A DNA stretch of 64,000 nucleotides from Streptomyces sp. NRRL B-1140 (GCF_001280065.1 NZ_LGEA01000001.1:400274-464273); one strand, 5' to 3'. Positions 24,669 through 34,156 are shown, numbered from the stretch's first letter. The notes: generated by a model from the sequence alone, not told the origin. Numbers and translations are program-made.

Positions 24669-26984
24669 TTACATTCTCAGGGCGGCAGACAGGTCGAGGC
24701 GTCCGCTTATTCCCAATTTGCGGTAGACCCTGGTGAGATGTTGTTCCACCGTGCTGACCGTCAGGTGTAAGTGGACGGCGATCTCACGGTTGGTGGAGCC
24801 GTGCATGGCGAGCGTGGCCACCCGGCGCTCAGCTTCGGTGATGGAGGCCGTGGTGCTCCTGGCGGAGGGTTTCGGGGCCGGCACGTCGCCCCCCTCCCGG
24901 CTGCGACCGGGCTTCCGGTCCACTGCGGCGAGGGCGGATCGCCAGGGGATCAAGTCCGAGAGGTCGACTCGCCAGTGCGCAAGCAGGTCGCGGCAGGCAT
25001 AGAGGTCGCCGAGTCCGGCGTGGCGGCGCCCCTCCTGTAGGTGGTGGGTGCCGCGGGCATAGAGGTAGTGCGCACCCGGCAGAGTTTCGAACATCGCGTC
25101 AGGGACCGGGAGTTGCGCACACGCGGCGGCGCCGTCACCGTCGCCCAATGCGGTGCAGGAGAGGATCTTCGCAGCGAGCGGGACGCCCACGGTGATACCC
25201 CAGGCATCCGGCGGGATCAGCGAGAGAGCCTGATCCACCCCGGCGAGGGCGAGCGTGTACTGACCGCGCTGTAAGTCCAGGGCAGCACTGGCCGCGGCGA
25301 GTACCGCGCGCGCAGTATGAGACCGACGGGGGAACTGCAGCAGCTGTCGCTCGAGAGCGTGGTGCGGTTGCCGGTGCAGGAGCATCGCCATCGCGGAGAC
25401 GGAGGGCGCAAGCGTCGGGTCGTGCAAGGCTGCGGCGCGGTGGCGCTCGGAGACGTCCTCGTCCGGCCTGTACCACGCATCGCTGTCGAGAGGGTAGACG
25501 TGCCGGAACCAGGCGAGGCCGCTCTCCAGACGCATGCGCAGGCCCATGGGGAACTCGTCGGTCCGCTGTCCCAGATCGGTCAGGATCTCGGCAGCCTCCG
25601 CGGGGCGTCCGTGCCACATCAGATAGGCAACGAGGCGGACCGAATTGTGCGGAGTGAGGTTGCCCCGCCGGTGCTCGTTGAGCAGCGGGTCCAAATGACG
25701 GTGAGCCGCTGCTGGATTCAATTCCCATTCTGCACTGAGCAGTTCGACCTGCACATTGGCCCGCTCCACTGCCTCGGGGTAGGCCTCGGCCGCGCGCAAC
25801 CAGGATATTGCCTCGTGCGGGGCGCCGTTGCCCAGTTCCTGCTGGGCGGCGCGGCGCAGCACGTCCCGGCCCCACGCACCGCCTTCGGGCCCGCCCGCTA
25901 TCAGATGCCGGGCCACGACAGAGGCATGGGCACCGTCGTCGTGTACGACCCGGGCGGCACGGCGGTGAGCGGCGGCACGCTCCGTGGGCGACATCCGGTC
26001 CAGTGCCACCGCGGCCGCTGCGGAACTGCGGTAACGGAATTCCTTCACGAGACCCAGCTCTTCCAGCGTGGTGCAGTGAGAAGCGCTCGCTCCGGACGTG
26101 CTCCGGGTCAGCCGGTCGAGCCGGCTCGGTGTTGCCTCGCAGCCAAGTATCGCGAGCGCCTTGGCGGTTTCCAACTCGGCTTCGGAGAGCTGGTCCAGTA
26201 GATACTGCACGGCGAGACGGAACGTCTCTCCCGCTCGCTGTGACTTCTGGCCCACACCCCTACGGTCGGAGGCCAGGGCGTGCAACAACAGTGGGCTACC
26301 ACCGGCTTCGCGCAACCAGGCCTCGCCCATGGTCCGGCTCGGCACCGCACCCGGCCCGTCCCCGAGCAGTGGGGCACTGTCGGACAGCGGGGCAAGCCGG
26401 ATCAGCGTACAGGCCGGATTTCTCACGAATTCCGCGAACAGCTGCGACATGGTGTGCCCGCTGCCCATCCGGCCGGCGAGGACCAGCAGCATTCTGCTCG
26501 GCGCGACCCTCCTCACCAGGTAGAGCAGGCACTGCAAAGAGGGATGGTCCGCGTTGTGCACATCGTCCACGGTCAGAACCAGCGGGCCCAGCTCGATCAG
26601 CTCTTGGATCACGCCGTGTGCTTCTTCGGCCGCGTCTCGTGGCATCTCGGCCCAGCCTGCCCATTCGGCGTCGACCTGCAGCCGCGCAGCAGCGTCGACG
26701 AACTTGGTGAGCCGCTCCGGCTGCCGAGGCTTCAGATTCCAGTGCGCGGTGCCGAACAGCTGCCGGACCACGCCCATCGGTACACCTCGCTCGGCTCGCG
26801 AGGCCAGCGCACCGAGTACCAGCGCCCCGGTCTCCTTCGCGTGCCGGTGCACGACCTCGAGCAGACTGGTTTTTCCCATTCCTGGTGCGCCAACGACGAG
26901 TGCCGCACGCCCACTACCTCTCCAGGCCTCATCGAGCAGTGCTTTCACAGCATCGCCGGCGGCAGGACGTTCGACGACTTTCAT
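24669..26984 (-). CDS. LAL-type LuxR-family ATPase regulator, with TTA codon
   Basis: 771 residues from ATG 26984 (GGTGAAG upstream; GTG 26996 is possible). N-terminal AAA-like ATPase with Walker A GAPGMGKTS and Walker B LVLTVDDVH; a long helical middle; C-terminal LuxR helix-turn-helix (TEAERRVATLAMHGSTNREIA...STVEQHL). Large ATP-binding LuxR regulators commonly activate polyketide clusters. A TTA leucine codon at 24768-24770, within the DNA-binding domain, makes translation depend on the bldA tRNA, tying expression to development. It lies directly upstream of the SARP gene in the same direction, with a 181-base gap. Confidence 0.95.
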   Translation of the reverse strand: MKVVERPAAGDAVKALLDEAWRGSGRAALVVGAPGMGKTSLLEVVHRHAKETGALVLGALASRAERGVPMGVVRQLFGTAHWNLKPRQPERLTKFVDAAARLQVDAEWAGWAEMPRDAAEEAHGVIQELIELGPLVLTVDDVHNADHPSLQCLLYLVRRVAPSRMLLVLAGRMGSGHTMSQLFAEFVRNPACTLIRLAPLSDSAPLLGDGPGAVPSRTMGEAWLREAGGSPLLLHALASDRRGVGQKSQRAGETFRLAVQYLLDQLSEAELETAKALAILGCEATPSRLDRLTRSTSGASASHCTTLEELGLVKEFRYRSSAAAAVALDRMSPTERAAAHRRAARVVHDDGAHASVVARHLIAGGPEGGAWGRDVLRRAAQQELGNGAPHEAISWLRAAEAYPEAVERANVQVELLSAEWELNPAAAHRHLDPLLNEHRRGNLTPHNSVRLVAYLMWHGRPAEAAEILTDLGQRTDEFPMGLRMRLESGLAWFRHVYPLDSDAWYRPDEDVSERHRAAALHDPTLAPSVSAMAMLLHRQPHHALERQLLQFPRRSHTARAVLAAASAALDLQRGQYTLALAGVDQALSLIPPDAWGITVGVPLAAKILSCTALGDGDGAAACAQLPVPDAMFETLPGAHYLYARGTHHLQEGRRHAGLGDLYACRDLLAHWRVDLSDLIPWRSALAAVDRKPGRSREGGDVPAPKPSARSTTASITEAERRVATLAMHGSTNREIAVHLHLTVSTVEQHLTRVYRKLGISGRLDLSAALRM

Positions 26985-27492
26985 GGGACTCTTCACCTTT
27001 TGGCGGGCTGGTTTCGGTCATCCGAACGAACTCCTGGCTGGAGTGGTCGACGCTTTCGTATAGGCCTTCTTGAGTACCCAGACGTCAAGCAGCTTCCAGC
27101 CATTGCGTACCCCACACCACTCGAGGTCCACGCCACACAGCAGCCCATCGGACACCACGCAGACGATGAGTCCATCGGTGCGGCTCAGGTCGAAGCGCAG
27201 CCCGCTCGATGACGACGCCGTGCTGCTTCCGATCGTCGTCTGGTCCGGCGCGCACGCTCATCAGCGGGCAGGACGGAGCGAGTCTGATCGGTCAGCCCGT
27301 CGACCTCGGCTTCCGGGCCCAGTCAGACCTCGGCTCCCGTGAGAAGTCCTAGTTTCACACCGCGATCAGTGTCAAAGACCCAGGGCTGGACAGCCCTCTT
27401 TGAAGCACGTCGACTTAACCGGCTGGGAGCGTGCCGCTAAAGCCCCGCTTATTTCGTGCTGACCGACATTAGTCCTCGTGTAGAACGGGTCC
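26985..27492. other. Divergent intergenic region, no gene seen
   Basis: About 500 bases between the LAL gene (leftward) and the acyltransferase (rightward). No coding sequence is supported. It holds a weak hairpin at 27372-27403 (TCAAAG/CTTTGA outer pair, AGGGCT/AGCCCT inner pair) and the repeat box at 27436-27468. Confidence 0.5.
27436..27468 (+). promoter_or_regulatory. SARP-type triple 11-bp repeat upstream of acyltransferase
   Basis: Three contiguous 11-base units each begin with GCT: GCTAAAGCCCC, GCTTATTTCGT and GCTGACCGACA. The box ends 24 bases before the ATG at 27493, a position overlapping or just upstream of a -10 region. One of the clearest of the repeat boxes in the window. Confidence 0.6.
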
Positions 27493-28260
27493 ATGCGGAG
27501 AAAAGGCTCGTCGTCGACTTCAGCCGAGGCCGGACCCGGTCGTACGTATGCGTTCGGCGCCGTGATCGTGCGTACGCTCTTGCGGCTTGTCGCACGCAGG
27601 GAATGGCGGGGTGCCCACCATCTCCCCGGTCAGGGCGGATACATCGTAGCGATCAACCACATATCACACGTGGATCCGTTCGCCTATGGACACTTCCAGT
27701 ACAAGAACGGCTTGCCGCCCAGATTCCTGGTCAAGTCCTCGGTCTTCAGGGTGCCGGTGGTCGGAGCCTTCCTGCGGGCCACCGGTCAGATCCCCGTGGA
27801 GCGCAACAGCCACCGAGCGGCGGACGCGCTGCACGCTGCCGTCGCAGCGCTCGAAGGCGGGCGATGCGTGGCCATCTACCCGGAGGGAACCCTCACCTCC
27901 GACCCCGATCTATGGCCGGGGCGGCCCAAAACCGGTGCGGCCAGGCTGGCGTTGAGCACCGGAGCGCCGGTCATCCCGGTGGCGCAGTGGGGTGCGCACA
28001 AGATCCTTCCCCCTTATGGCAACGGCAGGCGGCGTCTGCTGCCGCGCCCCACGTTGGTCGTCGCCGCGGGACCTCCCGTCGACCTTTCCGACTTCCACGG
28101 CGCCGAACTTACGACGCCGGTGCTGCGCCAGGCCAGCGAACGGATCATGGGCGCTGTGACGGAGCTGCTGGAGGAGATCCGAGGGGAGAAGCGGCTTGCT
28201 CCGGGAGTTGATTCCACCGCCGCGTCACCCCTGCATGATGAGAACCGCCGCAGGGCCTGA
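27493..28260 (+). CDS. PlsC-type 1-acyl-glycerol-3-phosphate acyltransferase, copy 1
   Basis: 255 residues with the acyltransferase blocks NHISHVD (HX4D catalytic pair) and YPEGTLT. Family members move an acyl group from ACP or CoA to a glycerol-phosphate or lysophospholipid hydroxyl at the membrane. It is one of three PlsC paralogues in 28 kb, far more than lipid housekeeping needs at one site, and has its own repeat box, so it is likely a tailoring or assembly acyltransferase for the cluster product. The N-terminal 25 residues are Ser/Gly/Ala-rich and outside the domain. Confidence 0.88.
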   Translation: MRRKGSSSTSAEAGPGRTYAFGAVIVRTLLRLVARREWRGAHHLPGQGGYIVAINHISHVDPFAYGHFQYKNGLPPRFLVKSSVFRVPVVGAFLRATGQIPVERNSHRAADALHAAVAALEGGRCVAIYPEGTLTSDPDLWPGRPKTGAARLALSTGAPVIPVAQWGAHKILPPYGNGRRRLLPRPTLVVAAGPPVDLSDFHGAELTTPVLRQASERIMGAVTELLEEIRGEKRLAPGVDSTAASPLHDENRRRA

Positions 28261-28299
28261 CGACATTGGGGTTGGTCGCGAACTCGGGAACCCTCGCCG

Positions 28300-28336
28300 G
28301 TAGACACTGTCTACGCCTGTGATGTAGAAACTGTCC
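28300..28336. promoter_or_regulatory. Tandem TetR operator overlapping the tetR start
   Basis: GTAGACA-C-TGTCTAC at 28300-28314 is a perfect 7-bp-arm inverted repeat. A degenerate second copy, GTAGAAACTGTCC, at 28324-28336 abuts the ATG at 28337; the two are 24 bases apart. This is the expected layout for autorepression of the TetR/MFS operon. Confidence 0.65.
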
Positions 28337-28987
28337 ATGGAACGTCAGACCTCCCTCCGGGATCGGCTCATCGATGTCGGGGTGGACCTTGTGATGACCG
28401 AGGGGACGAGCTCGTTAGGGCTTCGGGAGATCGCCCGCCGGGCGGAGGTGTCGCATGGCGCGCCGCGCCGGTACTTCCCGACTCACCATGCCCTGCTCTC
28501 CGCCATCGCCCACCGAGGCCTCGCGGACCTCAAGGACCGGTTCGCCGCCGTGACGAGGGGCATTCCGTCAGCGCGTGGCCAGTTGGAGACGCTCGGCAAG
28601 TCGTACATCGGGTACGCGCTGGAATGCCGCGGCATGTTCGAACTCCTGCTCCGCCACGACCTGCTCGACAGCCGGCGGCATACATCGGACGAGCCTCGGC
28701 TGCGGGAGCTGACCCTGCCACTCTTCGGGATCATCGTCGAACTCGTTGCCCGGCACCGCGAGGAGGAGAAGGGGACGCGCCCCCTCGGCACGACGAGGGA
28801 CATGCCCCCGCCTGCCGTCGCGGCTGGGCTGCTCTGGTCCCAGCTGCACGGCATCGCCCAGCTGTGGGCCTGGGGCAGCCTGCCCCTGGCTCTCGGCACC
28901 GCCGGGACCGGCGGTGCCGAGAGCGACGTGCTCCACACGCTCGTCGCTGCCGCCACGGACACCCACCTTGGACCGGTGAACCCTTGA
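28337..28987 (+). CDS. TetR-family repressor
   Basis: 216 residues with an N-terminal TetR helix-turn-helix (LGLREIARRAEVSHGAPRRYFPTH) and a helical ligand-binding remainder of the WHG-type C-terminal domain. It probably represses itself and the overlapping MFS exporter until a cluster product binds. A TTA codon at 28415-28417 (Leu in the DNA-binding domain) adds bldA dependence. Two inverted-repeat operators precede the ATG. Confidence 0.92.
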   Translation: MERQTSLRDRLIDVGVDLVMTEGTSSLGLREIARRAEVSHGAPRRYFPTHHALLSAIAHRGLADLKDRFAAVTRGIPSARGQLETLGKSYIGYALECRGMFELLLRHDLLDSRRHTSDEPRLRELTLPLFGIIVELVARHREEEKGTRPLGTTRDMPPPAVAAGLLWSQLHGIAQLWAWGSLPLALGTAGTGGAESDVLHTLVAAATDTHLGPVNP

Positions 28988-30393
28988 CCGAGACCGTACG
29001 GCAGCGCCTCGCACTCGTAGTGAGTGTCGCCGGCGCGATGATCGTCGCACTTGACGGAACGGTGCTGACCGTGGCGCAGCCCGAGCTGCAACGCGACTTC
29101 GGCTCCAGTGTCGAGCAAGTCCAGTGGACCAGCACCGGCTACATGCTCGCAGTGGCAGCGCTCCTCGTCATCGCCGGACGCCTCGGTGACCGGTACGGGC
29201 ACAAGCGGCTGCTGCTCTTCGGCGTGCTGGGCTTCGGGGCCACTTCAGGCGGCATCATGCTCGCCCCCGACATCGGCTGGGTGATCGGAATGCGCGCCCT
29301 GCAGGGCGTGTTCGGCGCCCTCCTGCAACCGGCAACGCTCGCCCTGCTGAGACTCGCCTACCCGGCGGACAAGCTCAACACGCCGGTCGCCATCCGCACC
29401 AGTTCGATCGGGGTGGCCGCGGCCACCGGTCCGGTCCTCGGCGGCTTCCTCGTCGCCCATTTCGGTTGGCGTGCGGTGTTCACAGTGAACGTGCCCATCG
29501 CGATGGTGATCGCTGTCTTCATCCTGTTCGTCCGGGTTCCGGCGCCGTCCGGCCGCGATCGCCAACGGCTCGATCTGCTGGGTTCGGCCCTGCTCGCGGC
29601 CATGCTCACGGTTTTCGTCCACACCATTGGCGCCATTCCCCGCGGCGGGTGGAGCTCATCGTCGACGCTCCTGGGGTTCGTCGCCACCGCGGGATTTGCC
29701 GTCGCCCTCGTCATGCACGAACGCCGCACCGCGAACCCGATCGTGCCCCCTGCCGTGCTGCGGTCCGTACCCGTGACGGCGTCCATGGTGATCCTGCTCC
29801 TCACCACCAGCGGCATGTTCGGCGCCCTGTTCGTGAGCACGTTCTCCCTCCAAGACGTCCTCGGGCTCGACCCGTTCGCGGCCGGACTGCGGGTGCTTCC
29901 GATGACCGTACTGATGGTCGTCGGTGCCCCTGCCGCCGCCGGGGCGTTGAGCCGCTACGGTGCACGCCGCTGCGCGATCACAGGTACGCTCCTCGTCGCC
30001 TTCGGCATCGTGGGTCTGGTCCAGATCGAATCGGCGGGCACGTGGTGGATCACCGGCCTCTCCTTCGCCGTGCTCGGCGCGGGGTTCGCCACCGTGATGG
30101 TCACCGCCACCGGCACCGTCGTCGGCGATGCGCCTGCCGGCTACGCCGGGGTCGTCGGCGGACTCAAGCAGACGGCGATGAACATCGGGCCGACCCTCGG
30201 TATCACCGTCGCCGCAACCATGATGGTGGTGAAGCCCTCCTACGGCGGGGTGCCGGCAACGGCCTCGAGCCCGGCGGCCTCCTTCGGACTGGGGCACACG
30301 CTGCTCGTTCTGGCCGCGATCGCCGCCCTGGCCGCGCTGCCGGGGTGGCGGCTCCCCTCGAGAGCGTCCCGCACCATGGAAGTGGCGAACTGA
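28984..30393 (+). CDS. MFS drug exporter (DHA2/EmrB-QacA type)
   Basis: 469 residues from a TTG that overlaps the TetR stop (TTGA). About 14 hydrophobic segments and the signature motifs RLGDRYGHKR (motif A) and GPVLGGFL (motif C) identify a 14-helix drug:H+ antiporter. Translational coupling to the TetR repressor suggests inducible export of, or self-protection against, the cluster product. Confidence 0.92.
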   Translation: MTETVRQRLALVVSVAGAMIVALDGTVLTVAQPELQRDFGSSVEQVQWTSTGYMLAVAALLVIAGRLGDRYGHKRLLLFGVLGFGATSGGIMLAPDIGWVIGMRALQGVFGALLQPATLALLRLAYPADKLNTPVAIRTSSIGVAAATGPVLGGFLVAHFGWRAVFTVNVPIAMVIAVFILFVRVPAPSGRDRQRLDLLGSALLAAMLTVFVHTIGAIPRGGWSSSSTLLGFVATAGFAVALVMHERRTANPIVPPAVLRSVPVTASMVILLLTTSGMFGALFVSTFSLQDVLGLDPFAAGLRVLPMTVLMVVGAPAAAGALSRYGARRCAITGTLLVAFGIVGLVQIESAGTWWITGLSFAVLGAGFATVMVTATGTVVGDAPAGYAGVVGGLKQTAMNIGPTLGITVAATMMVVKPSYGGVPATASSPAASFGLGHTLLVLAAIAALAALPGWRLPSRASRTMEVAN

Positions 30394-30942
30394 TCCATGT
30401 ACTTCGCACAGCGGAGATCGCCCGGCCCGAGAAGTTCGGACTGGGCGACCCCTCATGGATCCATGGCGGCGAGGAAGGCGCGCCGGCGAGCGTGGCCGAC
30501 GGCTCAGGCGTTCAGGCCAAGCCGCCACGCTGGTTGAGCCGGTCGTCGCGCGTCGGTCTGTGCGGGGAGGGAGGTGATGTAAGCCGTCCGTCCGGCGCCC
30601 ACACACGACACATCAAAACCCTGGTGCGCTCCGAGGAGAGCGGACGTCTCATCAGAAGCCACCGAGTGCCTGTGCGGCGTGCGATGTCCACCCGCTGCGC
30701 ACGCAGCACACCGCGGTCGATGGAGGTGGTGACAGCTACTCGACGCTCGTGGCGACGGGTGCGTGGGCCAGGTGGTCGGCGATCTCGACGGATCGTTCGA
30801 GGCGGCCTGGGCCGGCTCGACGAGCAGGCGAAAGCGCCACTCCTGCTCGTGGAGTGGCGCTGTCACCCAGGTGTGATCGGCCGCTGCGCGGCCTGGAATC
30901 ACCCCTGGTCGGCACATGGTTGGCCAGGCGTCTGGTGGTGCG
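30394..30942. other. Intergenic region with hairpin, no intact gene
   Basis: About 550 bases between the MFS gene (rightward) and the DedA gene (leftward). Open frames here are Arg/Ser/Pro-rich shadows without motifs. The only clear element is the hairpin at 30833-30861. The stretch may be eroded former coding DNA, but no family is recognisable. Confidence 0.45.
30833..30861. terminator. Hairpin terminator, probably bidirectional
   Basis: An 11-bp perfect stem (30833-30843 with 30851-30861) encloses a 7-base loop between convergent genes. It lies about 80 bases after the DedA stop. Confidence 0.6.
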
Positions 30943-31590
30943 TCAGCGAGCGGCTCGGCGAGAACGGATCACCTCGATCAGCACGGGCGAGAACGAGACG
31001 ATCATGATCAGCGCGATCACCGGGAGCATGTAGTCGTCGATGCTGCCCTCGAGCGAGTGGCCGAGTCGGTAGCCGAGCAGGATGATCCCCACCGTCCACA
31101 CGATTCCGCCGATCACGTTCCACACGAAGAAGGTGCCTCCCCGCACGCCCAGAAGTCCGGCCACGGGGTTGAGGAAGGTGCGCACGATCGGCACGAAGCG
31201 GGCGAGCACGATGGCCTTCCCGGCGCCGTACCGGCTGAAGTACGCCTCTGCCTGCACGACGTGAGCCTGCTTGAACATGCGCGAGTTGGGGCGTGCGAAC
31301 AGCTTGGGTCCGAGCCGCGCGCCCATCAGGTGACCGAGTTGTGCGCCACAGACCGCAGCCACGGGCGCCCCGATCAACAGCGCGGGCAGCGAGAGGTGGA
31401 AGTCGGGGCGGCCGAAGACCTCTGCCGCCGCTCCCGAGGCACCGACCCCGGCGAGGAAGAGCAGCGAGTCGCCGGGCAGAAAGAAGCCCATCAGCAGTCC
31501 GGTCTCGATGAAGATGATGGCCAGGATGCCTATGAGCCCGAACGCCGTGATCACCGACTGGGCGTCCAGCACGTTTACAGCAAGGTCCAT
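30943..31590 (-). CDS. DedA-family integral membrane protein
   Basis: 215 residues from ATG 31590. It shows the DedA/SNARE-associated layout: N-terminal hydrophobic helix, ETGLLMGFFLPGDSLLFLAG, the RFVPIVRTFLNPVAG motif with its essential-type Arg, and GGIVWTVGIILLGY. DedA proteins act in membrane homeostasis; several are linked to flipping of lipid carriers or of phosphatidylethanolamine. In a locus with lipid acyltransferases and an aminoethylphosphonate pathway, a role with a lipid-like product is possible, but it may be a bystander gene. Confidence 0.88.
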   Translation of the reverse strand: MDLAVNVLDAQSVITAFGLIGILAIIFIETGLLMGFFLPGDSLLFLAGVGASGAAAEVFGRPDFHLSLPALLIGAPVAAVCGAQLGHLMGARLGPKLFARPNSRMFKQAHVVQAEAYFSRYGAGKAIVLARFVPIVRTFLNPVAGLLGVRGGTFFVWNVIGGIVWTVGIILLGYRLGHSLEGSIDDYMLPVIALIMIVSFSPVLIEVIRSRRAAR

Positions 31591-32141
31591 GTGGACCCCC
31601 CCATGAAGGTTGGTGTGGTAGCGGTGGCGCCCCTGTTCGGCGGCACCGGGTGAAGATGAGTGGTGTGCGGCCGGAAGCCGACCGAGATGTCGACCTCTTC
31701 CGTCACGTGGAGTTGCTCGCGGACGAGGTCGCGGCACAGACGGACGAAGCGGATCCCCGGCTGGCAAGCGGGCTGCCGAACGCCCTGCGCACGCCTTTTC
31801 CGCCGCGCGCCCCGCGTCAAGGCCGTGGGAGTCGGCTGCGCCGCCCGACGATCGGTGCGCGACGCTCGCCACGTTTCAGCACCGGACGGAGCGCGTTCAC
31901 CGGTGAGCGTGTGAGCGCCCGGCCGCGACCACCACCGGGTCGGTCAGGGCGAGCCGCTTCCCCCCGTCGGCGACCCGCAGCAGGACCCCCTGCGGCAGCG
32001 GCGCCAGGTTCCGCACGCTGGTCGGCCACTGGGCCCCTTGCCGGTGAAGCTCGGCTGGTACGGCCCACCGGTACCGCGGTCCATGCGGTGGGCGACCCGC
32101 AGCCGGCCCCCTGGGCACGGGCGGAAGACGCCTTCCAGCAC
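31591..32141. other. Intergenic region, no gene seen
   Basis: About 550 GC-rich bases between the DedA start and the end of block B. Long open frames exist on both strands but only as high-GC shadows, with no start site, family motif or typical composition. No terminator-quality hairpin was noticed. Confidence 0.4.
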
Positions 32142-32975
32142 CTACCCCTTGTCTGTGGGTCGCTCGCCCAGGATGAGCGGCGCCGAGGTGTCGGCGAAGA
32201 ACGGCGGGGCGACCACGCTCAGCCCGCCGTCCACCGCCAAGGTCTGGCCCGTGATGTACTCGGCCCCCGGCGAGAGGAGGAAGGCGATGGTGTCGGCCAC
32301 CTCCTGGACCGAGCCGGGCCGTCCCTTCGGGATGCGTTCGAGCACCGTGGCCATGTCCGCCATCCCCGGCACCCCGTAGAAGAACTCCAGGGAGTCGGAG
32401 TCGATCAGGCCACCGTTGACGGCGTTCACATTGATGCCGTACGGGGCGAACTCAACGGCCATGTAACGGACCCAGGACTCAATGGCGGCCTTCATCGAAC
32501 CGAGGGCGGCGTACGTCGGGTAGGCGCGGATGCTGCCGTAGCTCGACAGGGCCACGATCCGCCCGCCTTCGTCCATCAGCCGGACCGCCTGCTGCGCACC
32601 CAGCACGAAGGACCGCAGGTTCATGGCGTGAGTACGGTCCAGATGGTGCGGCTCCAGGTCGAGGATTTTCTTGAAGACGCCGGCCGCGGCATTGGAGACG
32701 AAGTAGTCGAGCCGCCCGAACTCCTTCTTCACCGTGGCGAAGAGACTCTCCACGCCCTCGACCGTCTCGACGTCGGCCTGTACCGCCAGGCCCCGGCCAC
32801 CCGCCTCCTCCAGTTCGGCCACTGTCTTCTCGGCGAGGTCGGCGTTCTTCTTGTAGTTCACCACCACTGTGGCGCCGTCCCGGCCGAGGGTGAGCGCGAG
32901 CGCCCGCCCGATGCCTCGAGAGGCGCCGGTGATCAGCGCCACATGGTCCTGGGACTTCTTCTCCCGCGCGTTCAT
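32142..32975 (-). CDS. chcA: ChcA-like 1-cyclohexenylcarbonyl-CoA reductase (SDR)
   Basis: 277 residues, short-chain dehydrogenase fold with cofactor motif GASRGIG and the enoyl-reductase-type catalytic spacing Tyr155-x6-Lys162 (Y-A-A-L-G-S-M-K), as in FabI/FabL rather than the YxxxK of ketoreductases. Length and spacing match ChcA of the ansatrienin/asukamycin cyclohexanecarboxylate pathway, which reduces enoyl-CoA double bonds on the ring. It overlaps by ATGA an acyl-CoA dehydrogenase and then an EPSP-synthase-like/ligase fusion, the same enzyme types as that pathway. Without the neighbours it could be called a generic enoyl reductase. Confidence 0.85.
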   Translation of the reverse strand: MNAREKKSQDHVALITGASRGIGRALALTLGRDGATVVVNYKKNADLAEKTVAELEEAGGRGLAVQADVETVEGVESLFATVKKEFGRLDYFVSNAAAGVFKKILDLEPHHLDRTHAMNLRSFVLGAQQAVRLMDEGGRIVALSSYGSIRAYPTYAALGSMKAAIESWVRYMAVEFAPYGINVNAVNGGLIDSDSLEFFYGVPGMADMATVLERIPKGRPGSVQEVADTIAFLLSPGAEYITGQTLAVDGGLSVVAPPFFADTSAPLILGERPTDKG

Positions 32976-34156
32976 CGGTCTGCCTCCGTACGGTTCAGGA
33001 GCTCGCGGAAGACAACGGCCTTCTGGATCTCGTTGGTGCCTTCCTCGAAGCGCTGAGCTCGGGCGTCCCGGTAGACCCGCTCGATCGGGCTGGACTTCCA
33101 GTAACCGGAACCGCCGTGCACCTGCAGGGCCTTGTCGGTGACCCGCCCGAGCATGTCGACCGCCGTCAACTTGGCCATCGACGAGAGCATCGCGGCGTCG
33201 TCTGCCCCGGCCTCCCAGCGGCGAGCCGCGTGCAGGGTGAGCTGCTTCGCCGCCTCGATGTCCGCCTCGTTCTCTGCCAGCATGAACTGGAGCGCCTGCC
33301 GTGAGGTCAGCGGCCGGCCGAAGGTCACCCGGTTCCGGGCGTACTCCAGCGCCAGCTCCTGGGCGCGGCGGGCCAGCCCCACGCAGCTCATCGCCACCGA
33401 GATTCGTGAAGGTGTCAGGAATCCGCCCAACGCGACGGCCAGGCCGTCCCCTTCAGCACCGAGCCTGTTCGCCACCGGGACCGGCGTCCGGTCGAAGGTC
33501 AGGCGGGCGTGGTCCGTGCCGGTGACCCCCATGGTCTGTGAGGTGTCCTCGACGGTCACCCCAGCCGCGTCCCGCGGCACCATGAGGGCGACGGTGCCCT
33601 CGTGTCCGGTGCTGCCGGCCAGCCTCGCGGCCAGCAGCCAGTAGTCGCACCGCACGCCGAAGGTGATGAGGTGCTTGGTGCCGGTCAGGTAGTACGTGTC
33701 GCCTTCCCGGACGACGCTGGAACGGATGTCGGCGCCGGATCCGGCGTTCGGCTCGGTCAGCGTGAAGGCGACCTTGAGCCGGCCGGCGACGGAAGGCAGA
33801 ACGAACCGCTCGCGCTGTTCAGGGGTGGCGAACTGGTCCATGGCCCGCCAGGTCCCGTTGACCACGTGCACCACCATGCGCAGGGAGCCATGGCAGCGGG
33901 AGAACAGTTCCATCACGTCCATCCACTGCGGGAAAGACAGGCCACGCCCGCCGTACTCGCAGGGAGCGGCAAGCGACAGGTAGCCGCGCTCACGCAGCTC
34001 GGTCCAGAGTTCCTCGGGGACCGTACCCGTGCTCTCGATCCGGTGGGCCCACTCCTCGGCGGGTCCTGCAACGTATGTGGCGACTTCGGCCCTCAGTTGC
34101 TCGAACTCGGCCGGTGCGATGCCCGGCTCCGCCGGTGCGACGTCGGTGATGCTCAT
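32972..34156 (-). CDS. Acyl-CoA dehydrogenase of the cyclohexanecarboxylate cassette
   Basis: 394 residues with the family blocks LTEPNAGSGAD (FAD-binding), DHARLTFD, LQVHGGSGY and the catalytic-base region RFEEGTNEIQ, where the Glu of EGT is the expected base. FAD enzymes of this family oxidise or, in reverse chemistry, handle alpha,beta-unsaturated acyl-CoAs. In cyclohexanecarboxyl-CoA formation from shikimate, ring dehydrations alternate with double-bond reductions or isomerisations, and an ACAD homologue belongs to the known cassettes. Coupled by 4-base overlaps on both sides. Confidence 0.9.
   Translation of the reverse strand: MSITDVAPAEPGIAPAEFEQLRAEVATYVAGPAEEWAHRIESTGTVPEELWTELRERGYLSLAAPCEYGGRGLSFPQWMDVMELFSRCHGSLRMVVHVVNGTWRAMDQFATPEQRERFVLPSVAGRLKVAFTLTEPNAGSGADIRSSVVREGDTYYLTGTKHLITFGVRCDYWLLAARLAGSTGHEGTVALMVPRDAAGVTVEDTSQTMGVTGTDHARLTFDRTPVPVANRLGAEGDGLAVALGGFLTPSRISVAMSCVGLARRAQELALEYARNRVTFGRPLTSRQALQFMLAENEADIEAAKQLTLHAARRWEAGADDAAMLSSMAKLTAVDMLGRVTDKALQVHGGSGYWKSSPIERVYRDARAQRFEEGTNEIQKAVVFRELLNRTEADR

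Noticed and set aside
30394..30830. Possible decayed leftward coding remnant between the MFS and DedA genes
   Set aside because: A short stretch near 30730-30830 reads as a plausible protein tail, but no start, family or continuation is visible; too weak to call a pseudogene.
31640..33056. Long rightward open frame at the end of block B
   Set aside because: It runs antisense to the ChcA-like gene and into a noncoding stretch; composition is not protein-like.
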